From NCBI RefSeq assembly GCF_900215355.1, contig NZ_OBEA01000003.1, positions 372,001 through 436,000 of the forward strand: a stretch of 64,000 bases of DNA. The letters run 5' to 3'. How positions within the stretch are numbered: position 1 is the stretch's first letter; every line of letters begins with the position of its first letter. Shown here piece by piece: positions 34,221 through 42,193 of this stretch. The position numbers and the translations under genes were made by a program. The notes beneath the pieces were generated by a model. It did no database searches and was not told the DNA's origin. It saw nothing but the letters and a program-made list of their open reading frames with translations. The stretch comes from Pseudooceanicola antarcticus (GTDB lineage: Bacteria; Pseudomonadota; Alphaproteobacteria; Rhodobacterales; Rhodobacteraceae).

Positions 34221-35648
34221 TCATTCCATCACATAGCCATAGGAGCCGCTGAAGTCCTGCCGCGCCACTTCGCCAGCGCCACCGGACAGCCGGCTGCCCT
34301 GCTCGCGGGCAACATTGCCGAAAAGGAACAGGTCCTTCTCGGAGGGCGGCCGCACGCGGTCGGTCGGCAGGGCCAGGGCCTCGCCTCGGGTGGGAGAGAC
34401 AAGATGCGCGGTGATGATGATCACCAGCTCGGACTGCGAGCGCTGGTATTCGGCGCTGCGGAAGAGCGCGCCCAGCACCGGCACGTCACCCAGCCAGGGC
34501 AGCTGGCTGGAGCTGTCGGTGAAATCGTCCTGCAGCAGGCCCGCGATGGCGAAGCTCTCTCCGTCGCGCAGCTCGACCGTGGTCGAGGCCTCGCGCCGCG
34601 AGAAGGCGTCGATGCGGAAGCTGTCCATCTCGAAACCGTTGGTGCTGTCGATGGCCGAGACGGCGGCCGAAAGCTCCAGGTTGATGACGCCCTGGTCGAC
34701 GACGCGGGGCACGAAGTCCAGCTCGACACCGAAGGGCTTGTATTCCACGGTCACCGAAGAGCCGTCCTGCGCCACCGGCACCGGGTATTCTCCACCCGCC
34801 AGGAACTTGGCCTCCTGACCCGAGAGGGCGGTCAGGTTGGGTTCGGCCAGCGTGCGTACGACGCCTTTCGATTCAAGGGCTTCCAGCAACATACCCACTT
34901 CGACCGAGCCCACGTCGAAGCCCAGCAGAAGCGCGCCGGTGTTGCGGTTGGAGGCGGGCAGTGTGCCGCCCAGCATGGTGGTCTGGCCGCCCGAGTTGGC
35001 GCCGCGGGTGCTGCCGCCCTCGACACCCAGGCCGCCGCCGAAGGCAGAGCCCGACAGGCCCAGGGAGGCTGACAGAGACTTGGTGACCGAGCGCTGCATC
35101 TCGGCGAAGCGCACCTTCAGCATGACCTGCTGGGTGCCGCCCACGGACATCAGGTTCGACACGCGCTCGGGCGCATAGCGCTCTGCCAGGTCGAGGGCGC
35201 GCTGCAGCTTCTGCGCCGAAGAAACGACGCCCGAAAGCACGATGCCGTCATTGGCGGTGCGCACTTCGATGGCCTCGCCGGGCAGGATCTGCTTCAGCCG
35301 CGCCTTGAACTCGGTCACATCGGCCGAGACGATCACGTCGACATTGGTGATCAGCTGCCCGGCCGCATCCAGCAGGGTCAGCGTTGTGGTGCCGGGGCTC
35401 TTGCCCAGCACGTAGATCGAACGATCCGAGAGCGAGGAGATATCGGCGATTGCCGGGTTGGCGATGGAGAGCTCGGCGAAGGGCACGTCGCTTTCGACCA
35501 CCACCGCGCGGTTCATCGAGACATTCAGCTGCGACTCGGCGGTTTCGTTCACCACGCGCAGGGTATTGGCCATGGCTGGAAGCGGCGGCTGGAATGCCAG
35601 CGCCGTGACCCCCAGGAGGGCGGCCTTCAGGAACCGTTCAATTGTCAT
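34221..35648 (-). CDS. cpaC: Flp pilus outer-membrane secretin CpaC/RcpA
   Basis: CpaC is the outer-membrane channel of the Flp pilus. The product has 475 residues. A signal peptide is cleaved near PAMA-N (residue 27). The pilus-type N-domain (LNVSMNRAVVVESDVPFAELSIANPAIADI) and a BON-like domain follow, then the secretin domain with VPVLGALFRS near residue 400. The ATG at 35648 has a GAGAGG site that lies in the loop of a GTGATC/GATCAC hairpin (35650-35670). It probably has its own promoter, because a strong terminator separates it from cpaB. Confidence 0.94.
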   Translation of the reverse strand: MTIERFLKAALLGVTALAFQPPLPAMANTLRVVNETAESQLNVSMNRAVVVESDVPFAELSIANPAIADISSLSDRSIYVLGKSPGTTTLTLLDAAGQLITNVDVIVSADVTEFKARLKQILPGEAIEVRTANDGIVLSGVVSSAQKLQRALDLAERYAPERVSNLMSVGGTQQVMLKVRFAEMQRSVTKSLSASLGLSGSAFGGGLGVEGGSTRGANSGGQTTMLGGTLPASNRNTGALLLGFDVGSVEVGMLLEALESKGVVRTLAEPNLTALSGQEAKFLAGGEYPVPVAQDGSSVTVEYKPFGVELDFVPRVVDQGVINLELSAAVSAIDSTNGFEMDSFRIDAFSRREASTTVELRDGESFAIAGLLQDDFTDSSSQLPWLGDVPVLGALFRSAEYQRSQSELVIIITAHLVSPTRGEALALPTDRVRPPSEKDLFLFGNVAREQGSRLSGGAGEVARQDFSGSYGYVME

Positions 35649-35821
35649 TGTGATCTGCCTCTCGGATCACTGCTCTTGGCGCGGGTCTCGTGCCCGGTGT
35701 TTCGCGCATCCTGCGCCAATTCGGCTTTTCATGCAAGAATCAATGATTTCCGGGCCGAGTTGCATGTTGGACGGGGGCAACAGGTCGGCCGGGGCAATCC
35801 GGCGCCCACGACACCAACGAG

Positions 35822-35847
35822 AAAGGGCGACCCCGAGGGGCCGCCCT
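35822..35847 (-). terminator. terminator after cpaB
   Basis: On the minus strand AGGGCGGCCCC (35847-35837) pairs with GGGGTCGCCCT (35834-35824), with one G-U, and is followed by TTTCTC. It lies 27 bases past the cpaB stop, so the pilin-cpaB transcript probably ends here before cpaC. Confidence 0.75.
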
Positions 35848-35873
35848 GGTCGCTGGACGCGAGAGACCTGGGA

Positions 35874-36737
35874 TCAGTCGGTGCACGGGATCGGGATCTC
35901 GACCACCTCGGAGCCACGACGGTTGCGGATCGTGCAGACCCGGTTCTGCGGCTCGGGTGCGCGCTGCACCGGCTCGGGGTTGGGCTCGGCCACGGGGATG
36001 CCCAGCAGGCTGCGCTGGTCGACTTCGATCGCCTCGGCAACGGTGTCGTCGCCATGACCCACGAGGGACAGCGAGAGCCTGCCAGAGGACTGGGCCTGGG
36101 CCAGGGTGGCCACCTGCTGCGGGTTGACCGCCACGGTGACGGTGCGGGCGATGGTGGTGCCGGTGACATCGGTGTTGGCGCTCTGGTCGATGGCGATCAG
36201 CTCGACGCCGGTTTCGATGAGCTTGGTGAAGTCGCCCAGGATACCGTCGACGCGGCCGGTCCAGTAAACGTCGACGCGGTCGCCGGGGCGCAGGAAGCCC
36301 GAAACGCCGGTGGCCACGTCCACCGAGATGGCGAAGGCGCGCATGCCTCGGTCGATGCGCGAAGTCAGGCCGGCCTCGATGCCGGGCTCGGTGACCTTCA
36401 CGGCGAGGATGGCCTCACCCTTTTCCATGGCGCGCTGGATGTAGCGCGGCGCGGCATTGCCATTGGGGAAGAGCGAGTCTTCCTTTGTGTAGACACCCTC
36501 GGGCTTGGCGCTGCGGGGCCAGGAGACCTGGCGCACGTCCTCGGGTGTGAGCGGCTCGCCATAGGCCAGCGCGCGCTTGGCCACATAGACCGGCACGGTC
36601 TCGACGTCGGGCGCGCTCTTGGTCTCGGCGGCCTGCACGCGGCGTTGCCACTCTGCCTGATTCTGGTTGAACAGGTATGCAGCGCTCCCCGCCAGGGCGA
36701 GGCCTACAATAAGAACCAATCCGAACATGACACGCAT
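35874..36737 (-). CDS. cpaB: Flp pilus assembly protein CpaB/RcpC
   Basis: This is a 287-residue periplasmic protein anchored by an N-terminal helix (VMFGLVLIVGLALAGSAAYLF). A SAF-like domain (about 48-115: VPVYVAKRALAYGEPLTPEDVRQVSWP) and the RcpC/CpaB domain with FLRPGDRVDVYWTG follow. It stabilises or gates the secretin. The C-terminus has a Cys pair (VCTIRNRRG and IPIPCTD). It is followed by a strong terminator. Confidence 0.93.
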   Translation of the reverse strand: MRVMFGLVLIVGLALAGSAAYLFNQNQAEWQRRVQAAETKSAPDVETVPVYVAKRALAYGEPLTPEDVRQVSWPRSAKPEGVYTKEDSLFPNGNAAPRYIQRAMEKGEAILAVKVTEPGIEAGLTSRIDRGMRAFAISVDVATGVSGFLRPGDRVDVYWTGRVDGILGDFTKLIETGVELIAIDQSANTDVTGTTIARTVTVAVNPQQVATLAQAQSSGRLSLSLVGHGDDTVAEAIEVDQRSLLGIPVAEPNPEPVQRAPEPQNRVCTIRNRRGSEVVEIPIPCTD

Positions 36738-36872
36738 GTCTTACCCTCTTACCTGTTCCGGCCTCCCTTGCCTGGGCGGATGTGCCTGGGTGGGGAAGCT
36801 GGAGAGTTTCTGCCCTGGTCACCTGCCGGAATGCCGGCGCAGCCAGGGGCTGTCTGGTCTGCGGGAATCCCC

Positions 36873-37067
36873 TCAGTCGAAGGTCTTCTCGCTCATGAAC
36901 TTCGCGGCGTTGTCCCCCAGGGACAATGCGTTGTTCGACATGGCCGTGAATACCGCCACACAGAGCGCGATCACCATGGCGACAAGGACAACCCAGTCGA
37001 CGGTAACGGCGCCGTCTTCGCGACGAATGAAACCGCGCTGGATACGGTCCTTGAAATTCTTCAGCAT
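36873..37067 (-). CDS. flp: Flp family pilin (second copy)
   Basis: This is a 64-residue prepilin. A basic leader of 19 residues ends in Gly19, then a hydrophobic helix AVTVDWVVLVAMVIALCVAVF and a short hydrophilic tail. The predicted cleavage is after Gly19. The usual Flp motif GXXXXEY is replaced by G-AVTV-DW. The ATG at 37067 follows AGGAGG; an upstream start 9 codons earlier is less likely. It lies downstream of the first pilin and upstream of cpaB. Confidence 0.9.
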   Translation of the reverse strand: MLKNFKDRIQRGFIRREDGAVTVDWVVLVAMVIALCVAVFTAMSNNALSLGDNAAKFMSEKTFD

Positions 37068-37157
37068 GATGGTCGCCTCCTGTCCTTCGCCCATATCGGG
37101 GCCCGATGACGTTTCGCGGGGAAGCCGGGGCCTATGGAGAATTCCCAGGGCCCCTAT

Positions 37158-37195
37158 CGAAAAGAGCCGCGCCCTGTAGAGAGAACGCGGCCCTT
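37158..37195 (-). terminator. partial terminator between the two pilin genes
   Basis: AAGAGCCGCG (37162-37171) and CGCGGCCCTT (37186-37195) form a 10-base stem with one wobble. The minus-strand transcript leaves it through CTTTTC. This could let pilin mRNA accumulate above downstream assembly genes. Confidence 0.6.
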
Positions 37196-37240
37196 CTGGG
37201 TAATTCGATCACGCGCGGATTATTGCGCGGAGACGCGAAC

Positions 37241-37420
37241 TTAGTTCGGGTCTGCGTCGCTCATGAATTCGGCGGTGGACGAGGTCAGGTCGGCCGCGCC
37301 GTTCGAGATGGCGGTGTAGGCTGCGCCGCCCAGGGCAACGATGGCTGCGGTCAGCACGACCCAGTCAACGGTCACGGCGCCGGATTCGTTCTTGCGGAAG
37401 TTCTTGATGAAGTTGATCAT
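37241..37420 (-). CDS. flp: Flp family pilin (first copy)
   Basis: This is a 59-residue prepilin, probably the major pilin because it is first in the cluster. The leader is 14 residues (MINFIKNFRKNESG), then the mature helix AVTVDWVVLTAAIVALGGAA and the tail. As in the second copy, the cleavage region reads G-AVTV-DW, not GXXXXEY. The ATG at 37420 has a GGAGGG site. A terminator-like hairpin follows. Confidence 0.92.
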   Translation of the reverse strand: MINFIKNFRKNESGAVTVDWVVLTAAIVALGGAAYTAISNGAADLTSSTAEFMSDADPN

Positions 37421-37837
37421 GGGCTTGTCCCTCCAAAGGATCACAAAAGGTTTTAACGTGGTTCGCTTTGATGTTTGGCGTAACCCGTTGCTCTCTCTTG
37501 GGTCACCATCTCTGCGGCACGGGTTATTTATACCCCTTGGATTCGGGCAGGATTTGGGCACGTTTGCAGCGAAAAAAGAGTTTGTTCATGTTTGCCATGT
37601 AGGCGGGTTCAAGGTATTGATTTGCAAGAGATAAAAGAATTGATCCACAGCAGAATTTTGTCTTGGGGCGGGGTCGAATGCGCTTTGAAAGGGCGAGGAA
37701 TCCGGTCGATCCGGGCCAGATTCCGCAATATCGGGCAGCAATGAACCGGGGCAGAGAGGGCAGATTCCGGTGACTCGCAGATGACAGGATACGACGTCAG
37801 GCGGAAAAGCCGTTCCCACGGGGGTTCGAGGCCGCGC
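37421..37837. other. intergenic region upstream of flp
   Basis: This 417-base divergent gap between the first pilin and the transglycosylase is clearly AT-richer than its neighbours. I see no gene in it. On the minus strand TATAAA (37532-37527), about 110 bases before the pilin ATG, is a good -10, but no clear -35 is placed at 16-18 bases. The long leader suggests transcriptional or RNA-level control of the pilin. Confidence 0.4.
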
Positions 37838-38680
37838 ATGGGGTCTTTCGCGGGCGGGGCCGTGGTTCTGGCGGCCTGGCTCGCCCTGTTGCCCGCAGCC
37901 GCGCTGAGCGATGATCCGCCGCCCTTCCCCGAATTCACCTTCAAGACCGTCCGCCCGCCCGAGCCGGGCAGCAGGAAGCGCATCGACGTGCAGATCGCTC
38001 CGCAGGCCCCCGGTACCAGCCGCCTGCCGCAGATCGGCGCCCCCGAGACCCCGAAGCCCGCCGCGGCCGCGCCTGCCTCGGGAGAGGCGCCGGGGCGCTA
38101 CGGCTGGTTTTGGGAGGCGATCTCGCCCGAGCGCGCGGCCTCGGGGCCGGGACGGCTGGAGCCCGCGCTCAACGCGCTCTCCGCGCCGCCTGCGGGGCAG
38201 GGGGTGCCGGCACCGCGCCTGTCGTCGCTGATGGAGATCGCCCGTGCCCACGGGGCCCAGATGCTGATCAACTCGGTCGGGACGCAGGTCTCTCCGGCGC
38301 TGATCCTGGCGGTGATCGCGGTGGAATCCTCGGGTGATGCTTCTGCGGTCAGCGGGGCGGGGGCGCAGGGGCTGATGCAGCTGATGCCGGATACGGCGGC
38401 GCGCTACGGGGTCAGCGATCCCTTCGACGCGGGGCAAAGCATCGCCGGCGGCACGGCCTTCCTGGATGTGCTGCTGACCCGCTTCGAGGGTGATCCGATC
38501 CTGGCGCTGGCGGGATACAATGCGGGCGAGACGCAGCTGGCGCTGCATGACGGCGTGCCCGAGTTTGCCGAGACACGGGACTACGTGCCCAAGGTGCTGG
38601 CCGCCTTCGCCGTGGCGCGCGGCCTCTGCGTGACGCCGCCCGAGCTGATCTCGGACGGCTGCGTTTTCAGACTGCCCTGA
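37838..38680 (+). CDS. lytic transglycosylase, SLT-domain
   Basis: This secreted protein has 280 residues from the ATG at 37838. The signal peptide is MGSFAGGAVVLAAWLALLPAA, followed by a Pro/Ala-rich spacer. A C-terminal goose-lysozyme-like SLT domain begins near residue 145. Its catalytic Glu is in ILAVIAVESSGDASAVSGAGAQGLMQLMP, and the second motif is ALAGYNAGE. The enzyme cleaves peptidoglycan glycan strands to 1,6-anhydro products. An ATG at 37781 in the same frame would give a longer, basic n-region with poorer codon usage. It is beside, but divergent from, the pilus genes; it may open the wall for pilus passage. Confidence 0.87.
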   Translation: MGSFAGGAVVLAAWLALLPAAALSDDPPPFPEFTFKTVRPPEPGSRKRIDVQIAPQAPGTSRLPQIGAPETPKPAAAAPASGEAPGRYGWFWEAISPERAASGPGRLEPALNALSAPPAGQGVPAPRLSSLMEIARAHGAQMLINSVGTQVSPALILAVIAVESSGDASAVSGAGAQGLMQLMPDTAARYGVSDPFDAGQSIAGGTAFLDVLLTRFEGDPILALAGYNAGETQLALHDGVPEFAETRDYVPKVLAAFAVARGLCVTPPELISDGCVFRLP

Positions 38681-38701
38681 GCGGGCAGGCAGCGAGGGAC
38701 C

Positions 38702-39325
38702 TCAGACGATGGTCGCCTCGGTGGCGGCGCGCATCTCGTCCTCGGTGACGCCATCGGCCAGTTCGAGGATCTTCAACCCGCCTTCGACGACTTCCAGCAC
38801 CCCGAGGTTGGTGATGATCATGTCGACGACGCCGGCGCCGGTCAGCGGCAGGGTGCATTCCTTCAGCACCTTGGACTCGCCGTGCTTGTTGGCATGGTCC
38901 ATGACCACGATGACGCGGCCGACGCCGGCCACCAGGTCCATGGCACCGCCCATGCCCTTGACCAGCTTGCCGGGGATCATCCAGTTCGCCAAGTCGCCCT
39001 TCTCGTCCACTTCCATGGCACCCAGGATCGCCGCGGCGATCTTGCCGCCCCGGATCATGCCGAAGCTGGTGGCGCTGTCGAAATAAGAGGTGCGGGGCAG
39101 CTCGGTGATGGTCTGCTTGCCGGCGTTGATCAGGTCGGGGTCCTCTTCGCCCTCATAGGGGAAGGGACCCATGCCCAGCATGCCGTTCTCGGATTGCAGG
39201 GTGATGTCCTTGTCGCCCACGTAGTTGGCCACCAGCGTCGGAATCCCGATGCCAAGGTTCACGTACATGCCGTCTTCAAGTTCCTCCGCCGCGCGGGCGG
39301 CCATCTGGTTACGATCCCAGGGCAT
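38702..39325 (-). CDS. scoB: 3-oxoacid CoA-transferase subunit B
   Basis: This is the beta subunit of a family I CoA-transferase (succinyl-CoA:3-ketoacid type), used for acetoacetate activation. The product has 207 residues. The catalytic Glu is in the SENGMLGMGP motif at about 45-54, and the family signature GIGIPTLVANYV is present. Unusually, it is separated from the alpha subunit gene by a histidine kinase gene on the same strand. Confidence 0.93.
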   Translation of the reverse strand: MPWDRNQMAARAAEELEDGMYVNLGIGIPTLVANYVGDKDITLQSENGMLGMGPFPYEGEEDPDLINAGKQTITELPRTSYFDSATSFGMIRGGKIAAAILGAMEVDEKGDLANWMIPGKLVKGMGGAMDLVAGVGRVIVVMDHANKHGESKVLKECTLPLTGAGVVDMIITNLGVLEVVEGGLKILELADGVTEDEMRAATEATIV

Positions 39326-39349
39326 TGCTGTCCTCCTCTATGAACCTGT

Positions 39350-40390
39350 CTATGCGGTCAGGGTCACGCCGGACAGGTCCAGCGTCACCACGGTGCCGGT
39401 GGCACCTGTCTTTACATCCAGCGTCCCGTTCAGCTGGCGGATCAGCCCGGCGATGACCGAACTGCCGACCGAGCTGGACACGGGCCAGGTCACGCCCTCG
39501 GGCATGCCGACCCCGTCATCGGCAACGGTTACCCGAAGGCTCTGCCCCGGCAGGGTCTGCACTCGTAGGTCCACGCGCCCGGTCTCCCGCCCGATGAAGG
39601 CGTGCTGCAGCGCGTTGGTCAGGATCTCGGAGACGATCATGCCCATGTGGATCGCGGCCTCGGATTCGGCCTCGGCGTCTTCGACGTCCACGTTCACCGT
39701 CAGGCCGGGCCGGCCATCCAGCGACTGGGTCGCCGCCGCCAGGCGCGAGAAGTAGGCCCCCAGCGAGACGGTATCCATGTTGCGCCGCCGTTCTGGGTTC
39801 GACAGCTCCTGGTAGAGCACCTGAAGGCTCTCGATGCGGCGCGACAGCTGCTGGAACTGGTCCTGCGCCGCGCCGGCCCCACGCCCGTACATCCGGGTCA
39901 GCGAGATGATCATCGACAGGTGGTTCTTCACCCGGTGCTGCACCTCGCGCATGGCGTGGCGCACGGCATTGGGCGACAGCACGTCCTCGACCTCGGCCAA
40001 GGGCTTCTGGATGCCCAGGAAATAGCGCAGGGAGCCGTCCTCGAAAAAGATCGGGGCCATCATCAGCCGGTTGGTGAAGGGCTCGCCATCGGCGCGGTAG
40101 TTCACCAGGTCGACGGTACACTCGGTCTGGGTCTCGATCGCTTCGCGCAGACGCTTCACGTCGTCGGGGTCCGTGCCCTCTCCCTGCAGGAAGCGGCAGT
40201 TGCGCCCGATGGCCATCTGGGCGTTGTACCCCGTCACCCGTTCAAACGCGCGGTTCACGTAAACGATGGGGTTGTCGGGCAGGGCGGGATCGGTCAGCAC
40301 CATGGAGATCCTCGATCCGGCAAGCGTCTCGAAGGCTTCCATGTGGGTCAGGGGCTGGATCTCAACCCGGTTTTCGGCATCCATCGTCAT
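39350..40390 (-). CDS. LOV-domain blue-light sensor histidine kinase
   Basis: This is a 346-residue soluble protein. A LOV domain covers about 20-135: the photoreactive Cys65 in GRNCRFLQG, flavin-contacting N97 and N107, and the switch Gln128 in FLGIQKP are all present. A linker helix and a HisKA_2-type dimerisation domain follow, with the phospho-acceptor His152 in REVQHRVKNHLSM. The ATPase domain has its N box in SEILTNALQHAF and G boxes VADDGVGMP and SSVGSSVIAGLI. It should bind FMN and change kinase activity in blue light, as known for related LOV kinases. No response regulator is adjacent. It lies between scoA and scoB, 24 bases before scoB. Confidence 0.92.
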   Translation of the reverse strand: MTMDAENRVEIQPLTHMEAFETLAGSRISMVLTDPALPDNPIVYVNRAFERVTGYNAQMAIGRNCRFLQGEGTDPDDVKRLREAIETQTECTVDLVNYRADGEPFTNRLMMAPIFFEDGSLRYFLGIQKPLAEVEDVLSPNAVRHAMREVQHRVKNHLSMIISLTRMYGRGAGAAQDQFQQLSRRIESLQVLYQELSNPERRRNMDTVSLGAYFSRLAAATQSLDGRPGLTVNVDVEDAEAESEAAIHMGMIVSEILTNALQHAFIGRETGRVDLRVQTLPGQSLRVTVADDGVGMPEGVTWPVSSSVGSSVIAGLIRQLNGTLDVKTGATGTVVTLDLSGVTLTA

Positions 40391-40492
40391 GTAGCGTCTA
40401 TGTCGTCTCTCTCGTGGGCCGGCGCGACTTTTGCCGCGCCCGGTCCCTATGTGGTGTCCATGGCTGCTTCTGCAACCCGGGGGGCTCGCCGC

Positions 40493-41191
40493 TCAGGCGG
40501 CGGGGCGCGTCGTGACTTTCTCGATACGCTTCTCATGCTCGCCCTGGATCAGGCGGTGCACGTAGATGCCGGGCAGGTGGATGTGGTCGGGATCCAGCTC
40601 GCCGGGTTCGACGATCTCCTCGACCTCCATCACGCAGACCTTGCCGCACATGGCGGCGGGCGGGTTGAAGTTGCGGGCGGTCTTGCGGAAGATCGCATTG
40701 CCGGTCGTGTCGGCCTTCCAGGCCTTGACGATCGACAGGTCGGCGAAGATGCCTTCTTCCATGATGTAGGTCTCGCCGCGGAAGTCCTTGTGCTCCTTGC
40801 CCTCGGCGATCTGGGTGCCGACGCCGGTCTTGGTGTAGAAGCCCGGAATGCCCGCGCCACCGGCGCGCATGCGCTCGGCCAGGGTGCCCTGGGGGTTGAA
40901 CTCCAGCTCCAGCTCGCCCGAGAGGTACTGCCGCATGAACTCGGCGTTCTCGCCGACGTAAGAGGAGATCATCTTCTTCACCTGGCGGGTCTGCAGCAGG
41001 ATACCGATGCCGAAGTCGTCCACGCCCGCGTTGTTCGACGCAAAGGTCAGGTCCTTCGTTCCGGCTTCCTTGATCGCCTGCAGCAGAAGCTCGGGGATGC
41101 CGCAGAGCCCGAAGCCGCCCGCGGCGATCTGCATGCCGTCAAAGAGCAGCCCGTCGAGCGCTTCCGCGGCAGAGCCGTATACCTTCTTCAT
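40493..41191 (-). CDS. scoA: 3-oxoacid CoA-transferase subunit A
   Basis: This is the alpha subunit, 232 residues, with the glycine-rich CoA-transferase motif MQIAAGGFGLCGIPELL near residue 20 and the conserved ERMRAGGAGIPGFYTKTGVGT. The ATG at 41191 has a TGAGGAGGA site. It pairs with the beta subunit at 38702-39325; the LOV kinase gene lies between them. The 102-base gap after its stop may contain a promoter for the kinase. Confidence 0.93.
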   Translation of the reverse strand: MKKVYGSAAEALDGLLFDGMQIAAGGFGLCGIPELLLQAIKEAGTKDLTFASNNAGVDDFGIGILLQTRQVKKMISSYVGENAEFMRQYLSGELELEFNPQGTLAERMRAGGAGIPGFYTKTGVGTQIAEGKEHKDFRGETYIMEEGIFADLSIVKAWKADTTGNAIFRKTARNFNPPAAMCGKVCVMEVEEIVEPGELDPDHIHLPGIYVHRLIQGEHEKRIEKVTTRPAA

Positions 41192-41369
41192 AGAAGTCCT
41201 CCTCAGAATTTTCGCCCCTGTCATGACGTCGCGTCGGACGCCTGTCAAACTATAGGGTCCGGGGTAGGGTTTCTACGATACCTGTCTCTGCCGCGCTGCG
41301 GCAAGCCCATTCTGCGGCGCAGAGGCCCGCGGCGCGGCCGCCTCGGGACGGGTCGCGGGCAGGCCCGGA

Positions 41370-41981
41370 TCAGATGATCCGCACCTGTGCGCCGACGGGG
41401 GTGATGGCAAAGAGCTCTTCGATGGAGGGATTGTAGAGCCCGATGCAGCCGTCCGAGCTGCGCCGGCCGATCTTGCGGGTGTCATGGGTGCCGTGGATCA
41501 GATAGGCGGGCCAGCCAAGGTACATGGCGTGGGTGCCCAGCGGGTTGTCGGGGCCGGGCGGCATGTAGCGCAGTTCTGGGTTGCGCTCCTTCATCGAAGC
41601 CGTGGGGGTCCAGTCCGGTCCGACCCGCTTGCGCACCACCTCTGTATAGCCGCGCTTTGTCAGCTCTTCGGAGGCGGGCACCGAGGTCGGGTAGATCCGG
41701 TAGTCGCTGCCATCCTCGTTCCAGTAGTGCAGCGCGCGCGAGGTGGTGTCACAGAGGATCGTCACCCGGCCCAAGGTCTCGAAGTGGTCTTGCCAGTCCT
41801 GGCTGGAGAAGCTCGAGAGGTTGTGCCGGACCGGCGCCTGCACGGGGGCGGGGATCAGCGGCGGCGGGGCCTCTGCGGTGCCCTGGGCCAGGGCGGAGGC
41901 GGGCAGCAGGCTTGCTGCGCCTCCGGCGGCAAGGAAGCGGCGACGGCTGAAGGCGGCTTTGGAGAAGATGGTATCGGACAA
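41370..41981 (-). CDS. L,D-transpeptidase (YkuD family), Tat-exported
   Basis: This 203-residue protein forms or edits peptidoglycan cross-links, or attaches proteins to the wall. A twin-arginine signal, SRRRFLAAGGAASLLPASALA, lies near the N-terminus. The YkuD catalytic core is near residues 160-185 (YLIHGTHDTRKIGRRSSDGC), with the nucleophilic Cys in SSDGCIGL. No ATG suits; a TTG at 41979-41981 has an AGGAGA site at good spacing and places the Tat motif near residue 12. It is convergent with no gene and probably monocistronic. Confidence 0.85.
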   Translation of the reverse strand: MSDTIFSKAAFSRRRFLAAGGAASLLPASALAQGTAEAPPPLIPAPVQAPVRHNLSSFSSQDWQDHFETLGRVTILCDTTSRALHYWNEDGSDYRIYPTSVPASEELTKRGYTEVVRKRVGPDWTPTASMKERNPELRYMPPGPDNPLGTHAMYLGWPAYLIHGTHDTRKIGRRSSDGCIGLYNPSIEELFAITPVGAQVRII

Positions 41982-42144
41982 GGGCGGTCTCCTGGCTTTT
42001 GATCCTCGCCCTGCGGTTTCGGGTCTGGAGGCCGGAAGCGCCAATCACGATCTCTTGCGCCCTGCGCGAGCGTCACCCGAGGGGCACGCCCCGAGGAAAC
42101 GGAAGGGGGCGGAAGGGGCTGCTCGGAAAAGGGTGGTGCAAAGC

Positions 42145-42169
42145 AAAAGGGCACCCGAAACGGGTGCCC
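42145..42169 (-). terminator. intrinsic terminator of topA
   Basis: GGGCACCCG (42149-42157) pairs perfectly with CGGGTGCCC (42161-42169) across a 3-base loop. On the minus strand it is followed by four T. Confidence 0.85.
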
Positions 42170-42193
42170 CTTGATGCTGTCTTGCGCGCCGAT

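Noticed and set aside
37557-37580. Possible sigma-54 promoter (GGGCACGTTTGCAG) near the pilin leader
   Set aside because: GG to GC spacing is 7, not the required 10 bases.
37590-37640. Sequence GGGTTCAAGG resembling a tRNA T-loop
   Set aside because: No matching acceptor, D or anticodon arms can be drawn around it.
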